Shown here: one piece after another, positions 11,040 through 23,144 of the stretch
Position numbering within the stretch: position 1 is the stretch's first letter
Layout of the letters: every line of letters starts with the position of its first letter
Origin: Mikania micrantha
Taxonomy: Eukaryota > Streptophyta > Magnoliopsida > Asterales > Asteraceae
Reading direction: 5' to 3'
DNA: 64,000 bases
Assembly: GCA_009363875.1 (NCBI GenBank)
Contig: CM018683.1
Location: 67,442,187 to 67,506,186, forward strand
The notes under the pieces: generated by a model
Databases searched by the model: none
The model's input: only the letters and a program-made list of their open reading frames with translations
What the model was told of the DNA's origin: nothing
Position numbers and translations under genes: made by a program

Positions 11040-12227
11040 TACATAGATGCACCGTTTGTCCCTAGTTCAATGTAATAGTCTTTTATCATCTGTAAATCTT
11101 TGATTACCATTGAAATACAAGTATTATCTATTATTTTATTACGTTTATTGGGTTTAAGCATGAATATACCTATCTTCCTGACCATTCATGCGAATGGACC
11201 TAAGAATGAGTCCATTCGTACGAATGAAAGCCTAGCGAATGACTAGCTCTGGCGAATGAGTCATTAGCATGGCTCATTCGCATGGCCAGTCCATTCGTCT
11301 GTGGCCAGTCGTACGGACCAGTAATTAGTATGACGCATTCATACGAATGACCTCATACTATATAAGCCCTGCAAACAGAATGTATATTAGACTTGTCACA
11401 TCACTCTCAATCCTCCTAGGTTTCAGTACGCTGCCCTCCACTTCCAAGTTCGAGAATTAGCCCGTGATTGATCGTTTCTGCCCAAAACGTTGATTCTACA
11501 TCATTGGTTGGTCACGTGGCTCGATTGTGTCGATTGGATAACCTCCGAATAGGAATTCGGCACAATTCGAGGGCCTACCGAGCAGATTCCAGGTGGAACC
11601 AACGCGTTCCCGAGGTCCTACAATTTGGAAGACCAGTATCTTACAAAGGTCTTCCGATTATGAAGAAACTTGGAGAATGCTCATTAGCTACCAATACAAA
11701 GACTTCTGAAGACATTAATCTGCTGATGTTGCTTTCCTATTCAAGAAAAGATTCAGAGCTGCTTTCTATCATCATATCCAAATCATAAGACATTCCTATG
11801 TTAGTCAGCAGTAGGGTACAACCATCAGAACAACAGAAGATGCTTCTCATTAATGCCTTTTGTAGTCTAGGTAATTAATATAAAAGTCAATTGAGTCATT
11901 TGTGTTAATTGTAATTAGTATGGCTTGGCCTGTCAAGCCATAATAGAATACTAGATTTAGCATTAGTTTGTTTCTGGCAGAATACAATTGTAGCTTGTAG
12001 TATATAACCTTTCAGTTGTAACTTAGGAAAATAGAGAGTTTCTAGCTAAGATTCTTGTACACTTTGCATTTGAAAGAAATATATATTAAGCTTGAAGTAT
12101 TTTCTGTGTTTAGTTGTCTTTATTGTCATTGTGTTCGTGAGAGAACGGATAGAGTATTCCGCATCAATCAATTAGGTAGAAGAAATATTGTCTAAGTGTT
12201 ATGCAAATTGCATAACCCGATCCATTA
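11040..12227 (+). mobile_element. 3' LTR of element A
   Basis: The start follows the polypurine tract; the end is set by homology to the LTR ends of B and C (ATTCCGCATC and AACCCGATCCA near the 3' border). The proposed termini read TA...TA instead of TG...CA, which deamination of methylated cytosines would explain. A TATA-like GTATATAACC near 12000 aligns with CTATATAACC in the LTR of element B. A second TATA box lies at 11357-11366 behind the motif cluster. The termini are approximate because the 5' LTR is outside the window. Confidence 0.6.
11182..11366 (+). promoter_or_regulatory. CATTCG palindrome cluster and TATA box in the LTR of element A
   Basis: The segment holds the perfect 14 bp palindrome CATTCGTACGAATG (11213-11226) and the near-palindromes CATTCATGCGAATG (11183-11196) and CATTCATACGAATG (from 11336). 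Single copies lie near 11235, 11252, 11274 and 11292. A TATA box, TACTATATAAG, follows at 11357. This is typical promoter geography for a U3 region. Confidence 0.65.
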
Positions 12228-13215
12228 GTCATGTTAGCAATGTCCTTGTGAGTAAAGCAAACTCCTAAACTCACCTTCGTAGGAATCACAGTTACATTTA
12301 GCATATGCAACAAGCCTTTTAAACCCATCGATAGGCCCTCGTGGACGAGTTATGTCTCGAGAGGGTTTCTAGTGAACACACTCACAAAGTTCATCGAGTG
12401 CCTCCCAGAAAGCGCTAAGTTTTAGGTATTCTGCCTGATCATACCTGATTGAGGGTTTGTGGTGGTTGAAAGGTAAATTCACTTCCGCCGGTCACTTTAC
12501 CTGCTTGGTTCTTATCAACACAACACCATTTTAACTCTCCCATACTTTCCATATCTACTAGCCCATCTTCTGCTCTCATCTTCACAAATTCCCCATTCTC
12601 ATAAATATGCTTGATATGCTTGGGTGGTTTCTTAAATCCATCCGTTGAATCTAGCGGTCTTGCCTCCATTTTGATGTGCTCTTTCGAGTTTCTCACTTGT
12701 GAACTCAATGATGGTTTCTCTTGTTGTAATATTGATTACTGAACTTTGTCCTCTTCATTCATTACCTTGTTAGCATCCTTCACCTAAGACCTGTCAAACA
12801 CAAATCCCTTCTCTTTGGTGCCCCTCACACAAACATAGTAAAGAGGATGGCACTTGTTTGTAATACACGCCACATAATAAGTATATCCATTTACGTAAAT
12901 GAATGAATTTGACAATATATTTAAGTGAAACTTACGTTTTCCAAATGTCATGCTAACTGTGTTTTCCCAAAAATTGATTTGGGCATTGGTTGTTGCCAAT
13001 GGTCATCCACGTATGACTTTCGGTTGTTCCATCTTGGAGGTCAATGCATAGTCTAGTACCAAGAAATCCTCAGGATAATAGAATTCCCCGATCTTAAAAG
13101 CCACTCCAACCAACATCCCTCGAGGCCATTTACATGTTGAATCTACCAGTTCCACGGCGGTGTTGACTGGCTGAAACGAACTAAAGTCATAATAGTCATA
13201 TAAGCTTCCTGGTAA
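12228..13215 (-). pseudogene. Athila-like protease and following linker remnant
   Basis: A Gypsy aspartic-protease relic is readable on the minus strand over about 13215-13010: DYGASLSILPGSLYD, then VELVDSTCKWPRGM and FYYPEDFLVLD. The usual D-S/T-GA catalytic triplet reads DYGA, so the active site is altered. Downstream pieces (12999-12784 and 12708-12439) are the protease-to-RT linker, including the FGKRKFHLN segment. Several stops and shifts interrupt the frame, and it stops at the element A border. Confidence 0.65.
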
Positions 13216-13225
13216 AATACTAAGA

Positions 13226-15364
13226 CTAGCTCCATAATCCAGATTGGAATAAGAGGTGCACTTGGATCACTTTTACAACTGATTCAATCTTCTTGTTGCC
13301 CCCATGGGTGCTCACTGCACTAATGTGCACATTCGTAGTATTCTTTGAACTAGAACTTTGGGGTTGAGGATTTATTGTTGTGTCACTTGGAAGTGTTCTA
13401 GGATTTCTTCTTGACAAGTCTTCAGCCATCTGACCCATTTGCTTGTTCAAGGCATTGAATGCCTTATCTCGTATCTCATTCTCCTTCTTCATTTCTTTCA
13501 ACATCTCAAAAATCTCATCTATCCTTAAAGCTTCAAAATTTGATGTTGATCCACCTTGTTGATTTCCTGACTGTGGAGGTTGCTACCTATAGTTGTTTTG
13601 AAACCCTTGATTTTGATTCCCTTGATATTGCCTCTGGTAACCTTCTCGATTATATCCTTGTTGGTAGTAGAATGGTTGTTGGTTACCTTGATTGTTGGGA
13701 GCTTGAAAGTTCGGGTTCATCTGATTTGCAGTGTTACCATACCAGAAATTAGGATGGTTGCACAACCCCGGATGATAAGTTTTTGAATTCATGTCTCCAT
13801 AGACTAGATTTACCTCCTTTGTTGTACCATACTGCACTGAAACTGACTAGGCTTTTGTCCAAGTTCTCCACATCCACCACATACACTAAACGCCTTCTCT
13901 GTTTGATTAGTAACCTTCCATAACCCGGCTAACCTTGCCATCTTTTGTGCCATCACCTCCAATTGTTCCTCACTTAACTGTGTAGATGCACCATTTACAG
14001 TCTCATGTTTTGATCTCTTGTTAGATTTCTCTAACCTCATTGATGTGTTGCTCATACGCTCAAGTGTATCCCAGTCTACCTACACATGGTTGTATAAGAA
14101 TGCACCATTGCTTTGGTAATTGATATCCTGAATGTCTTTAGATGACATTCCATTTTAAAAAGCAGCCAATAGTTCCCACATGTTAATACCATGGTGTAGA
14201 CATTTCCTCAACATATCTTTGAAACGAGTGAAGGCTTCAAGAAATAAATTGCCTCCCTTTTGCTTAAAGTTTCTAATGGCTGCCTGGGCTTTGGTTGTCT
14301 TCTTCATAGTGTCAAACTCACCCAGAAATTGTTGTTACATTTCAGCCCAAGTGTAAATATTAGTTTCTAGTAAGGTAGAAAACCAATACTTAGCCCTATA
14401 ATTCAGATTGAAAGGAATCAAGATGAGTTTAACTTCATCTTGGTATTAACCCTTGCCGTCCTATAACTTGACATAACTGTTTGGAGCCTTGTAAATGCTG
14501 GTAAGGTTCTTCAATAGCTCTTCCATAGAATGTAGGCAATGATGATAACACAGCTAGTCTTTCCTCAAACGATCTACCATGTCTGACTGGTATGACTATG
14601 GGTGAAGAATTGGAAGTCAAAGCAGTTCTGAAGTGGACAGTTGCACCTTGTGCATGTACCATGCCATGATTATAATTCTCTAGCACTCCCATGTTTGGAG
14701 GAGGAGGTGGTGTAGAAACTCCAAGCCCTTAATTTTAATTCTGAGGCCTAAGTGCCCAGTTGAATCCCTATGGTTATTGATATGCATATTGTGGTGGTTG
14801 ATGGAAGCCATATCCACCTTGATTAAGTGGGTATGGGTTCATTGGAAACAGGTTATTCATAGGTGGTTGAGATGGTGGTGGATTTCCATACTGATTCCTA
14901 TAAATAGCATTCATATTATGTAGATCATAGCCATCCTCATTCCATCCATCATCCTAATTGTTGACTCTGTTTGCATCACTTCCTACTGTTCGATGATGAC
15001 TACCTCTCTCAAATGTATTTCTTTCCTCATTGGTGTAGGTATTTGTGTCATCATTAAAAGGATGGTTAGGATGAGGTACAAGGTGGAATTAATTTTGTGA
15101 TTGAAGAATTGGTTGAACAGGTGGTGGTGGTGGTGGTGGTGGTGGTGGTGGATTTGGGTTTTGTTTTCCTTGTGGATTGCCAAAATCCTCAAATCTCGGT
15201 GGCTCAGGTGGTAGGTTATTGTTCGGGTATTCCATTGATGAAGGTTTTTGAGAGCTTGGAGATGCAAGTTCTACTCGGTGAACTACTCGATTCTTTCGAG
15301 CCGTGCATTCAATTTCTGGATCAAAGTTCAACGGTGAAGAACTTCCTGAAAATCTAGTATACAC
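13226..15364 (-). pseudogene. Athila-like gag remnant
   Basis: The minus strand encodes pieces of an Athila-type gag: an N-terminal segment (15364-15089) with a run of about twelve prolines at 15117-15152 and a histidine run in another frame. The capsid core follows (14692-14435 and about 14280-14055), then a glutamine/asparagine-rich tail (13837-13583) and LNKQMGQMAEDLSRRNPRTL near 13450. Stops and frameshifts separate the pieces. In the family this protein forms the particle shell. Confidence 0.7.
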
Positions 15365-15457
15365 GCAACCCTTGAATCACCATGAAACTAACACAACCCG
15401 TGTAATTCCAAACAATAAAGCAAAACACAATTAAAAACAAAAGAAATTTGCGCACTA

Positions 15458-15477
15458 CTCCCTGACAACGGCGACAT
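15458..15477 (-). other. Degenerate tRNA-Asp primer-binding site
   Basis: The minus strand reads ATGTCGCCGTTGTCAGGGAG, close to the tRNA-Asp-complementary TGGCGCCGTTGCCGGGGA typical of Athila/Tat elements. It lies about ten bases inside the 5' LTR end. Confidence 0.7.
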
Positions 15478-15488
15478 AATTTGATCGA

Positions 15489-16738
15489 TGTCAATGTACC
15501 AATCAAAACTAAGAGTTACACCCTCATGTCCTACTACCCAATTGGCTTGGGAAGTCGGGTATCGATCCTCGAAGAGTCAAGTGTAAAATTCTTTTGAAAA
15601 CAACTCAAGAAACATAACAAAATGCAATTACAAGTAAACTTGAAATGTTGGATTTTAGATTTTATGTAAAACAAACTTATGCAAATTAAAGAGTTCTAAC
15701 AATGTATGAAAAATGTGATATTTCCAGGTTTCAGGTTAGTAAATTAACTAGGTTACAATAACTTTTTAATTGGAAATCACATAGACTTGATTTATGCTTA
15801 GATTAATAAAAAATTATGATTTGGAAAGAAGTCAATGACTTTGTTGACAACCGATAAAGTTGACAACCGATAAATAGACCGATGTTGTTGACTCGGTTAA
15901 TTACTTGTTTCACAAAATGTAATATTTAAAAAGTACTTTAAAACCCAATAACATCAATTTCCAATTCATCAAACAATGAATGAGAGCAAAGTAATGACAC
16001 TGAATTCAAAGTTGCAAAATAAACCGGAAATTGTTTATCGTTTCATTGTCAAGCATTATTGAACATGCAAATCCATGAAATCAAATCCAATACCAATGTT
16101 TTACAAATCCAAAGAAAACTTAGCAATCAAACTTAACTATCCACCCAGAGATGATCAAGAAAATCTTAGTCGGATATTACGAAGGTTGAATCTTCCAAAG
16201 TCTTGACGAATTTCATCATTTGATCTTCAATTCTATGTTTGGATTGACAATGTAGGGGCTTGAAATGCTCCAAAAATCTCTAGGGTCGTCCAAAAAATCG
16301 TCTCCAAGTGATAAACTGCGACTAGGATTAACCGGGAGCTTAAATACCCCAAAAAAGCAAAATCTGGTGAGTTTATCTGGGCCTATACATAAGGTACTGC
16401 CAGGACAGCGTAAGCAATGTCCTAGGTTCAAAGTTCATTTTTCGCACAAAATTCTCGGCTTTACGATGCTAGCTACAGGGAAAAAAACCTGGATCGTAAG
16501 CTACGACCATTGGGTTGTAAGCTATGGCCAGGCCTCCTCAAAACACTTTTCGCCTTCCGTTGTGCTTGTTCTTCGTTCATGTTGCTTGGTTTCCTTCTGA
16601 AACATCGGTATTGCTCCTTTTAACCTGCAAACAAAACATAACACAAGGTAGCTACTATTAGGGTGAATCATCATATAAAATCTTATATGAACACATATTT
16701 AAGCCCTTTAAAGCCAAAACCAAACCCCAATTATCACA
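15489..16738 (-). mobile_element. 5' LTR of the Athila-like element
   Basis: The borders are TG at 15489 and CA at 16738 on the plus strand, about 1250 bases, within the usual Athila LTR range. The left border follows the primer-binding site. The right border abuts in-frame Copia pol sequence of element D. The target duplication cannot be tested because the other end is outside the window. Confidence 0.6.
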
Positions 16739-16739
16739 T

Positions 16740-17362
16740 TGAATTAAAGATATGGACATGTTAACTATGATACCTTGTAACTTATGATTAAGAAGGCTAT
16801 GGTAAGAGGTTTGCCTCCACTTAAGAAAAAAAATGAGAATTGTGAAGGATATGCTCTTAGGAAACATTCAAGAAGATCTTTTTCACAAGGCAAATGCTGG
16901 AGAGCAACTAAATCACTTGAATTGGTTCATGGTGATATAATTGGCCCTATGAGTACTCCCACAATCAGTGGTAATATGTATGGGGTGAAGCAGTTGCTTG
17001 TGCCACATATATTTTAAACAGGACATTCACAAAGAGTCTTTCAAATGTCACTCCATAAGAGGCTTGGTCTGGTTTTTAAGTAGGAGTATCACATTTTAGA
17101 ATCTATGGGTGCATTGCATATGCTCACATTCCTGATCAAAGAACAGGAAAACTGGATAATAAATCAATGAAGAACATATTTGTAAGTTACAATGAAGTTA
17201 ACAAAGATCATAAATTATTTAATCCCACTACTCACAAGGTTACTCTGACTAGGGATATGATGTCTAATGAAACAAAAAGTAGGTATAATGATAAGGATAC
17301 GGCTGAAATTAATGATGAAGTCGGAAAAGATTTACACACTGGTCAGAAAAAATCTCAATAGA
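16740..17362 (+). pseudogene. Element D pre-integrase and integrase remnant with internal deletion
   Basis: The text GHVNYDTL then LMIKKAMVRGLPPL marks the pre-integrase domain, followed by ELVHGDIIGPMSTPT. Right after SGNMYG the protein jumps to the integrase C-terminal part (EAVACATYILNRT, then FRIYGCIAYAH and FVSYNEVNKDHKLFNP). The catalytic core of a few hundred bases is therefore deleted. Stops near 16774 and 17072 also break it. Confidence 0.75.
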
Positions 17363-17426
17363 TACAAATATAAACCACTCTGAGAGTCATCAAACAAATC
17401 CTATAAATTCAAATCAATCAAGGTCT

Positions 17427-18814
17427 ATGGATTCGAGTTCTTCTGATTCTTTATATGATGACTCAAACAAAGCAACTCGTAAAACCAAAAGTATATTTGA
17501 TCTTTATGCTCATACAAGAAGAATAGATCCTTGTGAAAATTTTCCTTATTTTGCAGACTCTGTTCCAATATCATACTCAAAAGTTCGTAAAGATAAGAAA
17601 TGGAAAGATGTTATGGATGTAGAGATAAGTTCAATCTTAAAAAATGAAACTTGGGTTCTAGTAGATTTACCCAAGAATCAAAAACCTATCGGAGTTAAAT
17701 GGATTTACAAAACAAAACTAAATCAGAATGGGGAAATTGACAAATACAAGGCTAGGCTTGTTGTGAAAGGATACAAGCAAAATTATGCATTGATTATCAA
17801 GAGGTGTTTGCCCCTATGGTCAGACTGGAGACTGCTAGATTGGTCTTGGCGCTAGCTGCACAAAACGGATGGTATGTACATCAAATGAATGTAAAATTGG
17901 CCTTCTTGAATGGCTACTTAAAGGAAAAAAGGTTTATATTGAACAACCAGAAGGTTATGTCAAGAAAGAATAAGAAAAGAAAGTACGTTTTCTTAAAAAA
18001 AAAAAAAGAAAAGAAAAACTTTATATGGTTTAAAGCAGGCACCAAGGGCCAGGTTCAGTAGAATTGAAGAATATTTTCAAAAGAATGGTTTTCATAAATG
18101 CACATTTCAACATGCCTTGTTTATAAAAAGAATGCAGAAACAACTTCTTATTGTATGTTTATTTGTGGATGATTTGGTGATTACTATCACTCCATATATT
18201 TTTATTGAAGAATTTGAAGGTTCCATGAAAATGGAATTTGAAATTACTGAATTGGGGTTGCTTCGCTATTTTCTGGAATAGAAGTTAAGCAAGAAAGAAA
18301 CATGATTTCTTCAACACAACAAAGATATGCAAAGAATCTGATAAGTAGATTTAATGTGAATGATTGTTCTATCTCAACTAACCCAATGGAATTTGGCCTT
18401 AAACTCTGAAAAGGAACTATTGAAGAAGATGTTGGCGCAAATTTATATAGATGCTTGGGGGGTAGTTTGATGTATTTGACAGGAACGAGGCCTGATATAA
18501 CATTTTCTGTAAGCATGCTGAGTCATTTCATGGAGCAGCCTAAGAGAAGCCATTGGGAAGCTGGAAAAAGAGTCCTCGGATACATAAAAGGCACCTTAAA
18601 CAATGGCATCCTATATACCAAAATGATAAGGTTGATCTTATTGGATTTGGTGACCGTGACTTTGCAGGAAATGTGGATGGTAACAAAAGTACAACCGGGT
18701 TTGTTTTTAGTCTAGGTACGGGTGCTGTTTCTTCGCAATCTAAAAAACAAAAAGTCGTGGCATTATCATCTGCAGAAGGAGAGTATATATCTCTTTCTAC
18801 GACAAGTTGCCAAG
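17427..18814 (+). pseudogene. Element D reverse transcriptase and RNase H N-terminal part
   Basis: Reverse transcriptase motifs are readable in several frames: WIYKTKLNQNGEIDKYKARL near 17700, FAPMVRLETARLVLALAAQ at 17804-17860, and FVDDLVIT near 18163. RNase H begins near 18640 with a damaged DFAGN segment, then ALSSAEGEYISLSTTSCQ ending at 18814. The catalytic YVDD of the family reads FVDD here. An A-rich slippage tract at 17990-18020 and at least four frameshifts make it non-functional. The reading frame resumes exactly at 23145 behind the solo LTR. Confidence 0.8.
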
Positions 18815-21009
18815 TGTCACACCCCGGGCTGGCGGGAACGGATCGGGTTTTCCCGTCGGGTGGAAGGTTCCCGGGGCGCGATATCGTGAGTGATAATCGA
18901 ATGATCAGATTGTTTACATAGCACATGATAAATAAATGAGAAATGCTAACACATCAATGATATAGAATTACAAGATTAAATTACAATGTCTCGTTCATAA
19001 TTTAATCAAGTAAATCTACCAAAAAGAATCAATGTATCTATATCTTGTATCTGTACAAGATATACAAAAGATGATTCATTGTTTAGTCATCAACAGTATG
19101 CAACATCAAAAGTAGCTAGGTCTTCTAAAAGTACACTAGCTAGTCCGTGCATATAAGTAGCTACACATGTTCATCACCTGAGAAAACATGTATTTAAACA
19201 AAGTCAACACTAGGTTGGTGAGTTCATAAGTAAGTTAATTGAAAACCTTGATTCATTCACATGCACATTCACAATGTTAAAACTGATACTTGTATGATAT
19301 TGTTTCACCTGTTCTCCCAATGGCTCTTCAATAGTTATAATCACAAGTACTATATTATCCTAGTAGTGATGCTTATATATAGGGCATATGTAAGGGAACT
19401 AAGCCCGAGCCAACATCCCACCACATCACTACTAGAACTCCACACTACTTGCAATACAACTATTGATTTCCATTCCCATTCCAATTGTTTGTCTCATTGT
19501 TGATCCCCTATGATATCATGAATAGAATAATATAATGATAGCATTGTAGTTATCAAACCAAAGTATTGATAACCATTGTAGGTAATAAGGATATTAGATT
19601 TATTTAAATCTGTTCCTTGTATTATTCTATTGTCTGTGGGTTAACTGTTGTTTCACTTTTAATTATTAAAAGTATTAGTTAACTGTTTGTCATTTGTTCT
19701 CCTCTTGCAGTGCATAGAGCCTAATAGGAATCCATTGCAATCCTCACGTAATCAGATTACAATGCATCCGATTTACCTCTATCACCGTGTGTTCCCATTG
19801 CCTTCATCGAAACTGTTACTAGTAATATGACATGATAGAAAATAAATTCCTCAGTATACTAGTCCACAGGTAACGATGGATGATGTACATCTATGTTGTC
19901 TCTGTTCTCCATGTGGGAATGTTCTCCATGTGATTAACAAAGTTGAATAAGAACTTGTCTTATTACGTTATGTTAATCATGTATGAATGATGTTGTTATC
20001 ATGAAGTTACGTTATCATGATTATCATTCAATGAAATCCATATGCTCACCATGTAGTCCTTAAGCCGTAGTAAGAACAAGTCTTATTACCCTTAAGTGAC
20101 GTAGGCGGTGTGTATCCAATGCGTTCATACTATCGCATAGTATGTTTTTAAGTTGTAACTAAGTGTTATAAGTACTTGACTTATCACACTTAGTCAATTA
20201 AGCATGGAATGATATTAAGAAGATGTTTTATCTTCTAATCATTCATGTGTTGTGTAGTGTCATCATGTTCCAATGTAGTAGTTCTCATTGTTTGTTTGTG
20301 TATGAATTGTCTCAGTGTTTGCTCATGTAGGAATAACTAAGTGTTGTAAGATAAAATCCTACAACTATGTTATTCAAAGGTGTTGATGATTATGAAATTA
20401 TATTATCATATTCGTTTCCCTGTTATCTCATGATCATACAAGCATGCATACAATGATAAGCGATAATAAACAGTTTAATATTATCTAAATCAAAGTATAA
20501 GTAACATGTTAAGCAAAACTTTTAAATAAATAAAAGTAAACATGTTTCTCAGCCCCGAGATTTTAAAATCAGTAAAGATTAAATAAAAGGGGCATATGAA
20601 CTCACCTTGCTGTTGTAGTGGTTGACTTAGCTTAAAAAGAAGAATGCACGTTCTCCTTGATTGTATTTGTAGTAGTTTTCACGATCCTGTATTGATTTCA
20701 CATCGTTTGTACTTATAAGTATAAATTGTAAGGTTTTGTGCACGTGTATGTGTTAGCCCTAAAGTTGGCTAACACATGTGACTCTCGATAATGATTCGGC
20801 CCTTGTTTGTTGTTCGTGTTATCTAACATTTGCTTTCATTAGCTTAAGGCTATTATGTGATCAAAATTGTTCGTTATGCTAAATCCAAGTCATTGATATG
20901 ACTTAGGTTTATATTTTGAGGTTTGTCCTATGAAATTGTTCACACTTGATTCTTATAGTTATCCCATAGTTATAGTCTTATTGTATTAGATTACATCGTT
21001 ACCTCATGA

Positions 21010-21375
21010 TCCAAATCAATTGGGCCGAATACATTTGAGTCTTGGGCCGTAAGGGTGCTTGGGCTTTGTGGGATTTTGTTTATACTTGGGCCAAGTTGAT
21101 GATGTTGTTTGGGCCGTAACCCACATGGGCCACTTAAACATATGCGCCCATTGAACACATGGGCCGATACAAAGGTTCTAGGCCAAATATGTCGTGGGCT
21201 TGATGTTCATTGAGTTTGGGCCGGTTAGAATCCATAGGCCGGCTAATCCAAGTGGGCCTTGGACCGAATGTGTTTTACTTGAGCCTGAAATCACGTGGCC
21301 TATGGAGCTGTGTGGACTTAATAAATGTTGTGGGCCAAATGCTTGGGTCACTATTGGGCGGAGGGTCATTTGGGC
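21010..21375. repeat. TGGGCC motif cluster in the 4.3 kb solo LTR
   Basis: About ten exact TGGGCC hexamers and further GGGC variants occur in some 350 bases. TGGGCC is the core of the plant site II element bound by TCP transcription factors (established knowledge). No coding sequence is recognised here. Confidence 0.7.
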
Positions 21376-21486
21376 CGCAATGGCATAACCTCTGATCGAG
21401 GATGATGTTGGACTGCTTAATGTTTTCAACCGAGAGAGACATGGCATCCACACCATGGCAGCGAACCTATAGGCTGCCATGGTCGA

Positions 21487-21930
21487 AGGTTCGGCTCAGT
21501 TAGGTGAATAGGGTTCGTTCATGATCAAACAAGGTTCATGGCATCCAAGCAATGGTGGGTTCGGTAATGGTTCGTGAAACCTCAAAGGGTTCGGGCGTGA
21601 GTAATAGGCTCGGGCAGGTTCGTGGTTTCCAGATCAAGGGTTCGGCTAAGACCAGCCTGAGGAGGGTTCGCATCCAACTCAAAGGTTCGTGAATCCAATG
21701 GTTCGCTGCATGCTAGCTGCTTTGTTCGTGGTCCGCGCTAGGGTTCGGGAGTAGTAACAGGTTCGTTTGAGGGTTGTAGGGTTCGTGAGACCGGAGGGTT
21801 CATTGAACAGCATGAGGGTTCGTTGATGAGGAGGTTCGGCTGGGTTCGTAAGCACCCAGGGGTTCGGCACCTTCGCAGGGGTTCGGTGGCACCAGGTGGG
21901 TTCGGCTACATTTTATCCAGGTTCGTCACC
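21487..21930. repeat. GGTTCG motif cluster in the 4.3 kb solo LTR
   Basis: By eye I count about twenty exact GGTTCG hexamers in some 445 bases, all in the same orientation, usually preceded by G and followed by G or T. Spacing is irregular (roughly 10-45 bases). This is far above chance, but it is not a simple tandem repeat. Confidence 0.75.
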
Positions 21931-23144
21931 ATGCAGAACCCCACGAACCTGAGTCCCCATCATCATCTCCAGTCAGCTCATCAACCACAAACCGTTCCCA
22001 TGACTATGGTTATGCAACCTAGGTGTTTTCACGGTCATGTGGTTAAAGAAAATGGGGTGATAAATCGGTTGGTGGTGTGTATCGACTAAGGGTTTTAGAA
22101 AACCCTATTTCCGTGGTTTTCTCTTGTTCATACTTTGATTTCGGCCGGTGAACTCTTCAGATCCCTTGTACTTTTAGGTAGAGGACATCAAGAGCTTCGC
22201 GTGGGTTCAAGAATCATCGATTTTCGTTGAGAAACGAGTGAGATAATGAGATTTGAAGCTTGGTTTTCTAGTGAGAGGAAGTATGGCCGGAAATTTGGTG
22301 TAGAAAGAGAGTGGAAAGTGGTGAAATGAGAAAATGACGTTCATTTAGGCTTTAAATACCACGCGGGTATTCGGGTTCGTTTCGGTTGATCGTTTCGCGA
22401 TTTCCTCGCGTATCAGGAACTTTACGCGTAACTAATTTGTAATAAATAAAAAGAAATTAATTTGATTATTTTGATGAGTTTCAAAATTGTAAAATGTTAT
22501 TTATTTTATTTTATTAATTTAATTTTGTTCGTGTCGTGTTTCGTTTTCGTTTCGTCAGATCGCGTCACCATCGCGCGTATTCGTTCGAATCGTCATTCAA
22601 ACGAACACGTCGATGGTTTGGCTTTCTGACTCTTGTTTTCTACTTTTCAGTCATCATTTCAGAACGTTAAACTCACAGATATGTTTGTGTGAATCGTCAC
22701 CCATGCAAACACACTGTCAGTTCATTATTCTAAAACGACACTGCAATATTGTTTGAATTGTGCTTCCTCACTGTCGGACTCAACTAAACATCCTGTTATC
22801 ACATTGTTTTCACACTGATTTGTCGGCCATCTGATTCCTGTCATCTATGGATATCAGATCGCAACCGATTTGTTTCTGTTATTCACATAAACACTGTTGT
22901 TTCTCATGATCTGTTGTGTTAATTGTACTTAGGTTTTCACTTAAATACACACAACTAATGTTTCAAATGTATGTTGTACTCACATTATTTAAGTTTACAT
23001 GAAAATACGTACAACTGTTTCTTGTATTTAGAATTCTGTTAATACAAGTAATGTTTACACACAAAGAATTACACACAGTTACTATTGATAGTACACGCAC
23101 CGTACGGACTTGCCGGCCAGTCAGGTACTAGTTGTCACACCAAG

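Larger units (their letters stand above)
1..12227 (+). mobile_element. Element A: degraded Sirevirus-like Copia retrotransposon with an extra ORF after pol
   Basis: In order on the plus strand it holds a gag remnant, protease, integrase, reverse transcriptase, RNase H, a spacer, a large non-pol ORF, a polypurine tract and a 3' LTR. The 5' LTR lies left of the window, so the target duplication cannot be tested. The order protease-integrase-RT-RNase H is that of Ty1/Copia. A long gag and an additional ORF behind pol point to the Sirevirus lineage, which is my inference from organisation. All coding parts contain stops, shifts or deletions. A solo LTR (5518-8384) splits the spacer, and the whole unit appears to sit inside the Athila-like element to its right. 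Confidence 0.8.
12228..16738 (-). mobile_element. Athila-like Gypsy element, minus strand, truncated by element A
   Basis: Reading leftwards on the minus strand: 5' LTR (16738-15489), a degenerate primer-binding site, gag, protease, then a junction with the 3' LTR of element A at 12228. RT and integrase are not in the window and presumably lie left of element A. The identification rests on the tRNA-Asp-type primer-binding site and Athila-style gag text (NFDPEIE near the N-terminus and the YHPGLCNHPNFWYGN segment). Confidence 0.75.
18815..23139. mobile_element. Solo long LTR (4.3 kb) with CCAAG target duplication
   Basis: The unit opens TGTCACACCCCGGGC and ends AGTTGTCACA. CCAAG stands at 18810-18814 and again at 23140-23144, so it inserted into codons for SCQALWL of the Copia RNase H, which read on cleanly once it is removed. 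No pol or gag motif is present in 4325 bases. The segment ACCTGAGAAAACATG near 19175 matches the smaller solo LTR. Long non-coding LTRs of this size fit Tekay/Del-type Gypsy elements. Confidence 0.88.

Noticed and set aside
15097..15357. Plus-strand ORF with a poly-valine run
   Set aside because: It is the antisense of the poly-proline stretch in the Athila-like gag.
21178..21480. 100-residue minus-strand ORF (and overlapping plus-strand ORFs) in the large solo LTR
   Set aside because: It lies in the GC-richer TGGGCC motif cluster, has no family motif, and open frames in several registers are expected from that composition.
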